NCBI GenBank assembly: GCA_963920765.1
Contig: OY987243.1
Location: forward strand, 36,911,620 to 36,975,619
Reading direction: 5' to 3'
From: Ulota crispa
Lineage: Eukaryota; Streptophyta; Bryopsida; Orthotrichales; Orthotrichaceae
Length of the DNA stretch: 64,000 nt
Shown here: in pieces, positions 38,501 to 49,399 of the stretch
Layout: every line of letters starts with the position of its first letter
How positions within the stretch are numbered: the first letter of the stretch is position 1
Notes under the pieces: model-generated
Seen by the model: only the letters and a program-made list of their open reading frames with translations
Database searches by the model: none
What the model was told of the DNA's origin: nothing
Translations under genes and position numbers: made by a program

Positions 38501-41500
38501 AAGAAAAAAAAGTTGACCATATTCAAGTATTGACAATAAAAAGATATTTCATTTAACTAGATTTGAATACAAAAATAGAAAGGAGATCTTGACATTATCC
38601 AAACTTTTCTCTTACAAAGGTGACCTTATCCGAGCATCACTATAATTTGGGTGAAACATAAACTAACAAGAGCCACTCAAGGAATAATACTTACTTTTTT
38701 GTTTGACAAGTTTTCACAAAATCTATATCAAAACAATTACTCTTGTTTGAAATCATGAAAAAGAATTATTATATATATTTTTTCTACTTTAAAAAATGGT
38801 TTGTAACACCATATGAATGAATTCTTGCTTCAAAGTTCAACATCAAATGGACTAACATACAGCTTCTAACAAGTCCTTTGTAGTTTTTTATTAGGATGCT
38901 CAAATGATTGAGTTACATACCCTTTGATGAAATTGATCAAGTTTTGAACTGAACATGTTATAATTGATGACGTTGAGTAAATTTAAGATTGATACACATG
39001 AAATTGATGTTGTCACTAAATAAAACATTATAATAAAATATCCACAAAGGACTCAATTAAAGACCTCAAAATATTGCCAATAGCTCCTAAATTTTTTGTG
39101 ATATGTTGTAAACCATTTGTAATAAAATATGTTTTCATGATCATGAGAATTATATAGTTTTTTAAACAGACAGAAACCAAAATCAATGGACCAAGTGATA
39201 GATCATTCCAAAATATTGTTTCAAAATAACTCACCCTTCAGTGTTTGCTAGCTCAGCCCAACCAAAATGGTTTACACCAAACTTCTCTTGTAAATTAACA
39301 CCAATTGTAACATAACCAACATCAATCCTTGACAATAATAGTTGTCTTGACTTTGCTTGCCCTAAACAAATTCCAATTCTTCTGTTGGTTATAAGCTTTG
39401 ATTTCATCCAATCACTTGTGATTGTACTCTTACAAGTACCCAAACCAATGACTCCATCATAAATAGATGATTGCATTTTCTTATCATATGTATCATGAGT
39501 TATACACCTGAAAATCCAACAAACATAAAAGGACTTAATTAATTAACTCAAACCATAGCATTGGTTATAAAGCTCAATTGTGAATCATATAACAAGTATT
39601 GTTGTTTTGAAATCATTTTTTTTATAAAAGCAACTTTTAGATTATTTACATATTTCCTAAAATGCAAGGTCCATCTCTATAATGGATTCCATTGAGGGAA
39701 TTCTCCATACATGCCATTCATCTTGGATGCTGAACAATCCGTTTTCAATATGCTAGGAACCAATATTCTTTGGAACAAATTACAAAAGTTTAACATTGCT
39801 TATGTAGACAATGGTTTATTGTTATATAGAAGGTTTGGAGTCAACCCCTAAGCGTCACAGCAAAGATTTTTTAGATCCGGATTCCGAGAATACCTTAATC
39901 ATCAAACCTTATAGTCTTCATATCTACTGTATGGTGGATTTCTACACAACTTATAGATTTGCACTTGTCAAGAAGTTGCCCACAAATTTCTTGATGGATT
40001 TTTTAGTTGTTGGTTACACTCCAAGTTATTCCATTTTGTTTAGGATGCTCTTCCAAACATGATGTTTTGTTTGTGACGTTTAGGGATTGAACACTAAATT
40101 TGGTGCTTTTGGAATTTGGGCTTATGACCATACATTTGGACCTTGTACTATTGAAAAGACCAAAAAAAACGACAAGCCTAAATGATTTGTATGAAATCTA
40201 TGGTCCACAAGTATACAAAATTGCAAATACAACAAAATAGTCAAGCTTTCTAAACGTTTTCAGAAATAGCATATGTTTGTGCATAAAATACCAATGCAAA
40301 AACATATTTGGCATGTTGCAAAATCTCAAAATTGAATGATTTTATTTTAAGTACTGCAAAATTGAATAGTAAAATTCTGTGTACATTAATATCATTTTGG
40401 ACAATCTAGTTTTAGTACAACACATTGATTCAACTAATTGTTAGTTAATAATTTGAATTGAGAAGTTCATAAACATGATGAATAAAAACTCCATAATCAT
40501 GTTGTTCATATCTGTTACATAACTCTCATTATTTTAGAGAAACAATGATATTTTCTTTGGTCTTATTTACTTTGAATATTGCAAATTCTTATATTTGTAA
40601 ATGTCACTATTTTGTCTAATTCTAAACTATGCTTGCGAGCCGTGAGATGCATAATTTCAGCATTTAATACTTTTGAGCAAGTTCTGATACCCAAATATTG
40701 CTTTGAATAAATTTGAGGAAATTTGAAGAAATTTTACAATTATATTGCTCTACACGTTAAAGTTTATATATTGCGGTTTTGATAAATATTGCAAAATTAA
40801 TGATTAATATTGTATGCTATTTTATATCAAATCTCATAGTTGGCACCTAAAATTATCACTTTATCAAAAAATTAAAACCAAGTTTGGTATGATACACACA
40901 TATTTAGTTAATGATTTTTTAATTGTTCTATTTTAAACTACTAAAATATGGATTTGCAAGAATTAATTTTTGCATCAGCAAATTGCGTTAGCAAGAAAAA
41001 ATCCAATATATCGTTGTTTTTTGGTACTTGGTATGCACATATTTCCAAATAAAAAACTAGAAAATTTACAAATGTTACCTAATATAATGTAGTGGGGATT
41101 GACAATACTTAATCCCCTTTACAAACCGCCAAACCATATTTTGGTGTAGGAGAGTTGGTTCTAGCCTATAAAGCAAATCGCTCAACAATTTGGAAATTGG
41201 TCTTGAAGAGCGCATGTGTGCGCAAAAATCTTGCATCCAACTAAAAAATAACAATGGAACTGGATAGTGAGCTGACAAATAATGATGTCTATACAACACG
41301 GCCTCAAAATACATATCCATTTTTGGTAAAAATCTAATCAAAGCAACAATGCAATACCTCAAATATCCAAAAAGGATTTCGCATCTCAATTGCAAAATCC
41401 CAAAATAACTCAAATTCCCTAAGAAATACACTCATGTAGTTTCTCTCTATGGTAATAGATTGTAGTATTTGAAAATCTATTGGAATGATGTTGTCATTTC

Positions 41501-44500
41501 ATCTCTAAAAATTTTCACCTTACATGTAAGGCCAATTCTTCATTGTTTTCACCAATCATATTCATCATGGCATTTATGATATTTTCTATAGAATCAATTT
41601 TAGATGGCAACTAAAGTGAGATACTTGACCATTTTTGTCCACTTAGCTATACCTTGTGGTTGCTAATTTTATCCATTTTGTGTGAAACTAGTTTCATTGA
41701 AAAGGTGTGGAAGTCCACTTTCTAAAAGTACAAGGCTCTTTTCAAGCAAAGCTCACATGAAGCAATAACATCCAAATCTACACAAGCTTGAAAACTGTAC
41801 ATTTATCACTTATGACATACTCAATCATCATAATGTTTCATCTTGAAGTGTAGATCTAGTTGAAATCTTCTTAATTTATAATAAGTAAGGCAATCTTTCC
41901 ATATATATAGTTGGACTATTCAAATTGGGTCCAAAGTTGATTGAATTGCACATCTAAGTTCACCATTGTTGTTGCTAGTGGATTTTGAGAAAATGGGTAT
42001 GGTCTTTGGTTAACTTCAAGCTAGAGTTACATATAGACTATGTGTCCTTTCTATTCTATATCTCCTTATGCTTCATTTCTTTATGAGACAATCACAAATT
42101 TTATTTGTCTAACTCTTTTGTGTGTTCTTAAGCCCTTTTTCCATTTTTTTCTTTCAAAAGGCACAAAGTTGTCAGAGACATAAATTTGTGTACAAAAAAA
42201 TGTGAAAGACAAAAATTCACTTTTGGAAGTGGCTGCAAACAAACTTGTTTTTAAACTTCTAGCATTATGATCTTGCAACTACAAAATTTGTTTCACTTAC
42301 TCATTTATTGCGTATCGCATTAAGAGTGCTAATTTGCACTAATCTAAAAAAGGTATGAACAATTTGGAAGGCACCTTAATGAAGTAGTTTGTAGAAATTT
42401 AACTCAATATACTATGGACTACAAAATTTGATTACTACCTCAAAAAGCATGAGTCAAGTGGCCAAACTTTTGAGAAGATTTAGCAAGCATGTATCTCAAC
42501 TAAACAGAGAGTGTGAAAAATGTTCCATTATAGAAAGGGTGCGTCCATGTTGTTACTTGACAAACAACAAAAATTTATGCTCAAAACTTTACTTAGAGAA
42601 CAAGGGTAAGCAACATGTCACACCTTCACACTAAATAGACAAAATTCACCAAATATAAATGAAGGGGTCTCTCATTTTTTAAAGTCTCACACTAAAAAAA
42701 AAAACTTGTGTAATATGGATTTGTTCTAAAAATGAGATGTATGCTTGATCAAACTCACAAAAATATCTGATCCACTAATTAGACCCATTAGAAACTTATT
42801 TAGAAAAAATTGGAGGTTTTAGCCTTGCTTTTGGGCAGAAAAGAATATTTCATAAATAGGTTTGGGACTCAAAACACTTAACCCTTAAACAACCAAACAA
42901 CCATAGGGGATAGTATGTATGGTGCCGTATGACTCATTTGCTATCTACAAATAGTTTTAAATTGGCATCTTGACTACCTCACTAGAACCGCATTGATCTG
43001 TATTCTAACTTCTTTGTTGATCTCAAATGTAGTAATGCTATGGGTGCATTCCAAATACAAGAAAAATACATTGTATTGTATTGCTTGCTACGGCATGCTC
43101 AAAAGTTTAAGGGCTAATTTTGAATTATTGTTAGCAGTGTAGAAATTGAAATACATACATAGTTTGTGTGTGTGGCAATTACCCAAGTACTCCTTGCCCC
43201 TTCACTTCCATTTTGTCTGAGGTTGGCAATGTGAAGCTCTCCCAATAAAAAGTACCCTTGTATTTTGATCCATCTACATAATCAATCCATGCTAAGCATT
43301 CAAAGTTGTGATGAGCATTACATGGTATACCCGGTCCATAATGTTGATGCACGTAGCATAATGTTTTGTCTTTTCCATTACACTTTATTGGTTCCATGTT
43401 CCTTGGCTTAAAATATCCATGAGGTCCCTGCATCATCACAATTAACATCATTTCCATTCACCCCAAAAGGCCCAAATTCTTTCTTCTGATAGAGACATTA
43501 AAAACCGCCACTTTAGGGGAATGGGTAGAAAAAAAAGAGAAAAGTTTTTTTTTCAACTTTAACCCTAGGATCTTGTCTTAGATTACAAAAGGTATTTGTG
43601 GGAAAAAAATTAGCTCTCTTTAGATGGAGAGGAGTGAAATATTGACACCTAAAGTGAAGAAAAATATTTGGTTTTCCTTCTTGCCCAAAAATTTCAAAAG
43701 CCTTTGACTACAATTTTAGCAAAAGAATTGCTTTGCACAAAGTTGAGACTTGATTACTCAAAGTAAAATGACCTCAAATGAATTGGAGGTGTATAACATA
43801 CTTCAAAAAATCTTTGAATGGCACCAGGTGGTCAATTTTGCAAATACATGAAGCAAAATTGGAGGATTCATGTAAAATTCAGTAATTGAAATACATGGAT
43901 CCAAACAATGAAAACCAAGATATCCTAACCCTCTACAACTTGGAAAAAATATTAAGAACATACACACAAACTGTCAAAAAATGTAGAGTACCAAACTTTC
44001 CAAGAGGCAAAAGGAATGGAAGTAGGGAGTCTCCCAAGAAGAGCCCCTTCCACTCCATACCCCTTTGCCCGAGTGTCCACACCTTGCGCCCATGGATAGG
44101 AGCTGACCCTCTTTGGAATCAAAACTCACTTACAAAAGAGAAGCCTTGCCCAAAATGCCCCTCTTCCCCTAGTTTTGATGAATTCTTGCACAACCTCTTT
44201 GTTAAATGTTGCAATGAAGAAAAAATTAGATGGCCACAAAGGCATTTGAATTCCCATTTTGTTTGATAAAAGTTTCAAAATATCACACAAACTAGTTTAG
44301 CTATAGGAACATGCCCAAAATCCCACTTGGCCCTCAAGGAGCCACTTGGGCTTTTAGACGTTAACTTGTTAAGGCCAACCAGTCATAATTTTTGCTCCTT
44401 GATAGTGCTCTACAATGACATGGCAAGTGCCCACCCATTATAAAATTTGTAATAGTCAACATTGCATGATGGCCTCATGAAAACTGCAAGAAGGGCACTA

Positions 44501-47500
44501 CGAGACCTAACACAATGTCTTTGAATTTTCTCACAATTCGGGTTACCCAAAATCATGAGTACATTTGGTGAGGTTGTTTTTTGCCTTCCATGATGAACCA
44601 TGTGTTTATGATCTCTTCCAAAAAATCATATGAAAAACGGCCTTTTCTTGTTTTGCAAAATTTTTTGTCATGCAAGAGATTAAAAACATCCCCTTGGCAT
44701 GTAAGGATCAAAAAAGCACATGATATTGACAAAGCGCTATTAATATTTCAATAAAAGTGTACACAATGCTTTTAAAATATTGCCATCCTTGCAAAAGCAA
44801 AGCTAGAATTGCGACAGTTGCTAACACATTCACAAATCTTTTTTACTTTACATACAAACATATAGTGAGAAAAAAAAGAAATCATTATCTATAAACACAA
44901 GAGTAAAACTAAAAAATAAAAACCTTTGCTTTTAGAACTAGAATCTAATATTGTTATAAATGCTAAAAAACATTAATTGTTTAAAGTATTTGCACTAGGT
45001 GTTTGAAGCCTTGCAAAGAGTTGTTTATGACCTCCATCAAATGTTTTAAAAGGTTTGTATTTCATTTTTTTGCTCATTGCACAAGTATCGTAAATTCTCA
45101 TACTAAATAGAAAGTATTGCAATTGCCACCCCAGTCAGATGTTTTTGCTAGTATCACCACATGTCCACTACTCTCTTCACCATTTTTTTGCTCAATGTTC
45201 TTTTCTCATAAATGTTGACACTACTAATATGTCTCAGTTATGACAAGATAGAAATGTTTGACAATAAGTTGCAAGCATGGTCATACAAAAGTGAAGAAAA
45301 CAAATAGACCATAAACCCTCAAAGTAGCATTTTCTAGTTGAACACTCTCTTGCTTTGTTCTTTTTACTTTGATACAATGTCACAAGTTCAGAATGTGCAT
45401 TGTGGTGGGTTGGCAACACTACAAGAAAGACTATACACAGTGACACGTCCAAATTGACTAAATTGTCCAAATTTACAAAAATTTGACAAAAACATGTCTA
45501 AATTGATAGAAAAGTGTCCAAATCAAGGTGACCTAATTGATAGAGAATGTCTTGACACTGCTTCTTTGTGGTGCAAGTTGTGGTGATAATAGCAAAACAT
45601 TTGGATGACATGTGATGTCACAAACAAAAAGAATGTTAATTGAGATAGCAATAGCAAAAATTGTGCCCACAATAGCAATACCTACATACAAGCTATAATT
45701 TCAATATAGGTGAGTATTGTAATAGTTACTAGTGATATAAGAGAGAAACAAACCAAATTCTTAATATTTGATTTGTGCCTAGGACGTTTGCAGTGCACCC
45801 ATGTGGTACCACTCCCAGTGTCAATATCAAATTTAAGCAATTTTGCTTGGATCCCTAGTTTCATCTCAATGTAAAAGCTTTCCCTGAGATGCATTTCACA
45901 AAGGAGCACAAATTAGTGAAGATGTCAAAATTCAATGTAAGTTACCACCTGCACAATATTTCATTTTAGCAAACTTGACCTTTATGGATGAAAGAGTCAA
46001 ACTAGCAATTTGGATAAATAGGGTGAAATATCAAATTTTTAGTAAGGTGATGCTTTCACTGAGGTCGGCAAATTGTGCACAAAGGCATTTGTTCAAATTT
46101 TAGAGTCAATTCACATTACAAGGAAAGGTCACCAAAACTTCTCACACTCTTTAGATGCACACATGCCCTCAAACATCATCTCAAGCATTTATCATAATAA
46201 ACATACAATAAAAATATATTTTTCTTTTTTTACATGGAAAGGCCTTGAGATTATAATTAGAAGATTTTGTGTTTCCTAAAAGAGGTGGAATGGAGAAGGA
46301 AACCAGCCAAATTAGTTGAGATTTCAACTACCTCTGAAAGGACCAATTAGTTTATTTAACACCAACTTTATTTGTATTATAATAACTTTCCAATCACAAA
46401 CTTTGACTACAACCACAAGCAACATATTTGCCTTCCATTCTTGGTTGACCAAATTTTGGAATTGTGATATTGTCAACTCTTGTTTTTTTGAGCATTAGAT
46501 ATAATTTTCAAAACTTTGACCATTATTCTTACACGCAAATGCCTTAGAGAGTTAATTTTAGAAAATTAACCAACAAATGGCAATGATTTCAATTGTTTTG
46601 AGCTCCAATACTATTTTCAGCTCTTAATCTAGAGCAAGCCATAGTTGCCTTGCATAAGTGATGCTACTAAATGAAAAAGCATATTCCACATTAAAAGCTT
46701 CAAAATCTATATCACTTAATGACTCAACTTTTTATTTTTTAGTTCCAATTGCACACAATGACTTACATTCTAACTTCATTTCTCTTGCTTTAGTTTGGAA
46801 AAAAGTTTCAATGAAGTAAAATTTACCTACTACTGACTCAAACTAAATGTCAACCCTCTACTTTTGAATGAAAATTTGAACCACGGAATATCCAAATTGA
46901 TGAGTAGTACATAGGTGACAATTTTGTGGAGCTAGTGACCATTTCAACAAAAGAATACACATTTTTGATACTATGAAAATAGGCGGCTTTGCAATGAAAC
47001 AAGTTGTAATAAAATTCCTTTCAATTTACCCTTTTTTTTATCAATAACATTTTGATGTCATGAACATCTTTTCTCAAAATGCATGAAATGAATTTTGGAT
47101 TCATCCAAGTTTCATTTATAGTATCCTTCAACACTCAAACTTCAAAATTCACTATTGATTCATTACACCTTCAAAGTTTATACAATCACATGCATTTTTC
47201 CTCATGAACATATGCCAATGTGCAAAAGTTGTCATTGTTTCTCTTGCATGTTAGAGAGCACCATAAATGTACATGGTAGTACTTTCAACATCATTCAATA
47301 TAGGCTTGAGCAATGTCCAAGGAGGTTTTGAGTCTCTTTGAAAAAAATCATACATTTTTCATTTATGACCAATTTTATTTATTCATGCTTAAAATAGTGC
47401 ATGTATTAGGTATATGCTCAAATTGCGACCTCTCTCCAAAACCGTCCCTATAATTAGCTAAATAATGGATATAAGTTGGTCTTTCAATGAACCTATGTTA

Positions 47501-49399
47501 TCCTTATGAATGAATAAAAGAAAAAGTGTACTTTATTGCAAAAGCAAGTCATATTCGGTTTTACCTCATCTCATTACAAGTTGCAGGTAAACAACTTTTA
47601 AGAGACCTACAAGTCACAAATAGGTGCCTACTACAAATCTATTGAAAATTCATCAGTGACTCAATAATGCTTCAAAAAATATGAAAAAAATTGTATTACA
47701 TTTGACATCTTTTTTTTTGGGTCTAAAATTAGACAAAAATCTTCTTTTCTCGATAAGCCTATGAAAAAGTAAAGTAGGCTTTTATAGTGTTGTTTTTTTA
47801 ATAAAGTAGTTTACTGTACAATACCCAAAAGAAAGTCTACATACTCCCCTTTTAAGGCATTCAAAGAAGTTTGCTTAATACAAAACATAATTGGCATTTT
47901 ATCCTCAAATCTTTTGTGTGTGATCCTCGTGCACTCATGATCAAGCATACCAAATTTCAGTCACTTAATACCAAAATCCTATTGTTGGCAAATTGTTTTT
48001 TGTTAAAATCATGGTTTAACAAGAAAGCTGATTAAAAACATTAGCAATGAATTTTTGAGATTTTATTGCATGGATATGTTGGAGACATCCATACGCACAT
48101 CTTTCTTTCAAGCAAAGTTTTCCAAAAAATTCCAAAGAATTTCTAAAAATAACTTCATGTTGGGGTGATTATGACCAAATTTTGTAAAATACATATATCT
48201 TCATGAAAATTAGTTTTTGGCAAAAGACTCATACCTTGTGATAAAGTTTGTACCTTTAAACATGATGGTATGTTTATTTTGCCAAAAATCTAATTTTCAT
48301 GAAGAAGTAGATATTTTACTAAATTTGGTTATGATCACCTTAACAATAAATTCTTTTTAGAATTCTTTTGGAATTGGTTTGGAAATGTTTGCTTGGAAGA
48401 AAGATGTGCATATGGATGTCTCCAACATATCCATATAGTCAAATCTCAAAAATTCATTGCAAATGTTTTTTAATCAACTTTCTTAAAAAACCATGATTTT
48501 GACACAAAATTAATTACCAAGAATACAAATATGGTTTTTAGTATTTAGAATTTGGTATGCTTGATCAAAATTGCACAAGGATCAATTACAAAAAATCTGA
48601 GGATAAAATGTCAATTATGTTTTGTATTAAGCAAACTTCTTTGAATGCCTTAAAAAGGGAGTATGTAGACTTTCTTTAGGATATTGTATTATAATTAAAT
48701 ATTTCCCAAAAGTTTAACCCAATTTTTAATGGATGACTAATATTTCAACCAATTTTTTTGACATTTCATTTGCTTGACTTTCTAAAGTTTTTGGATCTCC
48801 CTACTCATTGGGTTTGGACAATTTCCAAAGTTTTTAGAGTTATCCAAGCACATAATAGTGAAAGTGGGTTAAGTCAAAGTCAGATAACGCTATTTTGTGA
48901 GTGCAAAATAGTGAACCCGTGAGCAGTGAGCCAAGATTTGTGAGCAAGAACCAATTTTGAACTTGAATTCAATGAAAAAACTTTAAAAATAGCAACTTTT
49001 TTAAGAGATGAACATTTATAATGAACAATTATATAGCCCTAAGTACACTTTTATATGTGAAATTCAATAATTTGACAAAAAAATTAGACTCATGACTCAC
49101 CTTCCAAGTTTGTTTTCAAGTTTGAGTTCAAATAACGGATGTGATAATGTCCTACGTCTCCTACCATTTGCTCCATTGCCCTGGTGCCATGTCTCATCTT
49201 GGCTCCCATTTGGAGACTGAATGTAATTATGACTGTACAAGGGAAACATAAGTCCTGGCGACGTCCTTGGTGGAAGGTCACTTCTAAATACAACTCGTCT
49301 GGAGTTCCATACAAAAATGAGGATGGCAGTGCTAAATCCCACAAGGGCAATTACCAATCTGAATTTTTGACCTTCCAATTGTTCAAAGGGCGTGGAACT
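35596..49399 (-). CDS. Pepsin-like (A1 family, Asp1-like) aspartic protease, spliced, 5' end incomplete
   Basis: Minus-strand exons are 49399-49101, 45883-45754, 43427-43183, 39507-39235, 38436-38286 and 37646-37551, then a last exon ending at TGA 35596. All six mapped junctions are GT..AG with matching phases. The N-terminal exon has a membrane anchor or signal segment (FRLVIALVGFSTAILIFVW). Exon 2 has YIEMKLG and catalytic DIDTGSGTTWVHC. Exon 3 has GPHGYFKP and the flap-like DYVDGSKYKGTFYWESFTLP. Exon 4 has DGVIGLG and RRIGICLG. Exon 5 has the second catalytic LILDTGAELTRL. Exon 6 has QCWTAPK. The end has LVIGSMILFMTQK..NKIG, the usual IIGDxxMxxxxVxYDxxxxxIGW region. In this family the two DTG/DSG aspartates cut peptide bonds in secreted or endomembrane compartments. 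Oddities: no in-frame ATG precedes the first exon (a CAG acceptor abuts 49399, so an upstream exon is expected), the Cys after WVHC is missing, and the last exon has a frame problem. Introns reach 3.7 kb and hold MITEs. Confidence 0.85.
37796..38207. mobile_element. Hairpin MITE (412 bp) with TAA target duplication, in a protease intron
   Basis: The two halves are inverted copies of about 185-200 bp: GGGAATTGATAAGG..TTTACCATCAAAATG..GGACTTAGAGACC..GGTTACAATTGAA at the left and their complements at the right, ending CCTTATCAATTCCC. TAA flanks both ends (37793-37795 and 38208-38210), as for PIF/Harbinger (Tourist-like) insertions. It sits between exons 5 and 6 of the aspartic protease. A relict of the same family is at about 380-440. 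Confidence 0.85.
41113..42009. mobile_element. TTAA-flanked MITE (897 bp), copy 1, in a protease intron
   Basis: Both ends are flanked by TTAA (41109-41112 and 42010-42013). The ends are diverged inverted repeats, TCCCCTTTACAAACCGCC and GGTATGGTCTTTGG. The body aligns end to end, in reverse, with 60210-61114 (for example the frame reading RPKMDM there and LPKMDM here). The TTAA target and a CCCTTT-type tip fit piggyBac or Kolobok superfamilies. The minus frame 41075-41431 is inside it. Confidence 0.78.
42882..43113. mobile_element. Possible short TTAA-type MITE relic (232 bp)
   Basis: The left end TTAA-CCCTTAAACAACC and the right end AAAAGTTTAAGGG-CTAA form a short inverted repeat (CCCTTAAAC). 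One flank is TTAA; the other is CTAA, probably mutated. It lies in an intron, about 70 bp downstream of the exon 3 donor of the protease. Only the tips support it. Confidence 0.35.
43495..44390 (+). repeat. Dispersed ~0.9-kb repeat, copy 2
   Basis: Collinear with 24463-25400: CCGCCACTTTAGGGGAATGG, TAGGATCTTGTCTTAGATT, and at the far end GGGCTTTTAGACGTTAAC followed by ACCAGTCATAA. The plus frame 43886-44266 falls within it and shows no family resemblance. Confidence 0.5.
45417..45560. mobile_element. CACTA-type element terminus (left end)
   Basis: It begins with CACTACAAGAAA, the classic tip of plant CACTA (En/Spm) elements. Repeated sub-terminal words follow (ACACGTCCAAATTGACTAAA, TTGTCCAAATTTAC, AGTGTCCAAATCAA). 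No partner end with a matching 3-bp duplication was found. It lies in the intron between exons 2 and 3 of the protease. Confidence 0.6.
47817..48688. mobile_element. Large hairpin (foldback) element, ~872 bp, in the first mapped protease intron
   Basis: Left arm 47817 to about 48235 and right arm about 48266-48688 are inverted copies along their full length. Anchors are TACAATACCC / GGATATTGTA; AAAGTCTACATACTCCC / GGGAGTATGTAGACTTT; ACATATGTTGG-type words around the middle (GGATATGTTGGAGACATCC / GGATGTCTCCAACATATCC); and CTCATACC / GGTATG at the tip of a loop of about 30 nt. Arms of about 420 bp would fold into one long stem if transcribed. No coding frame. Confidence 0.88.

Noticed and set aside
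41075..41431. 118-codon minus frame as a gene
   Set aside because: It lies within the TTAA MITE in a protease intron, and the equivalent frame in the other copy is shifted by one base after about 45 residues.
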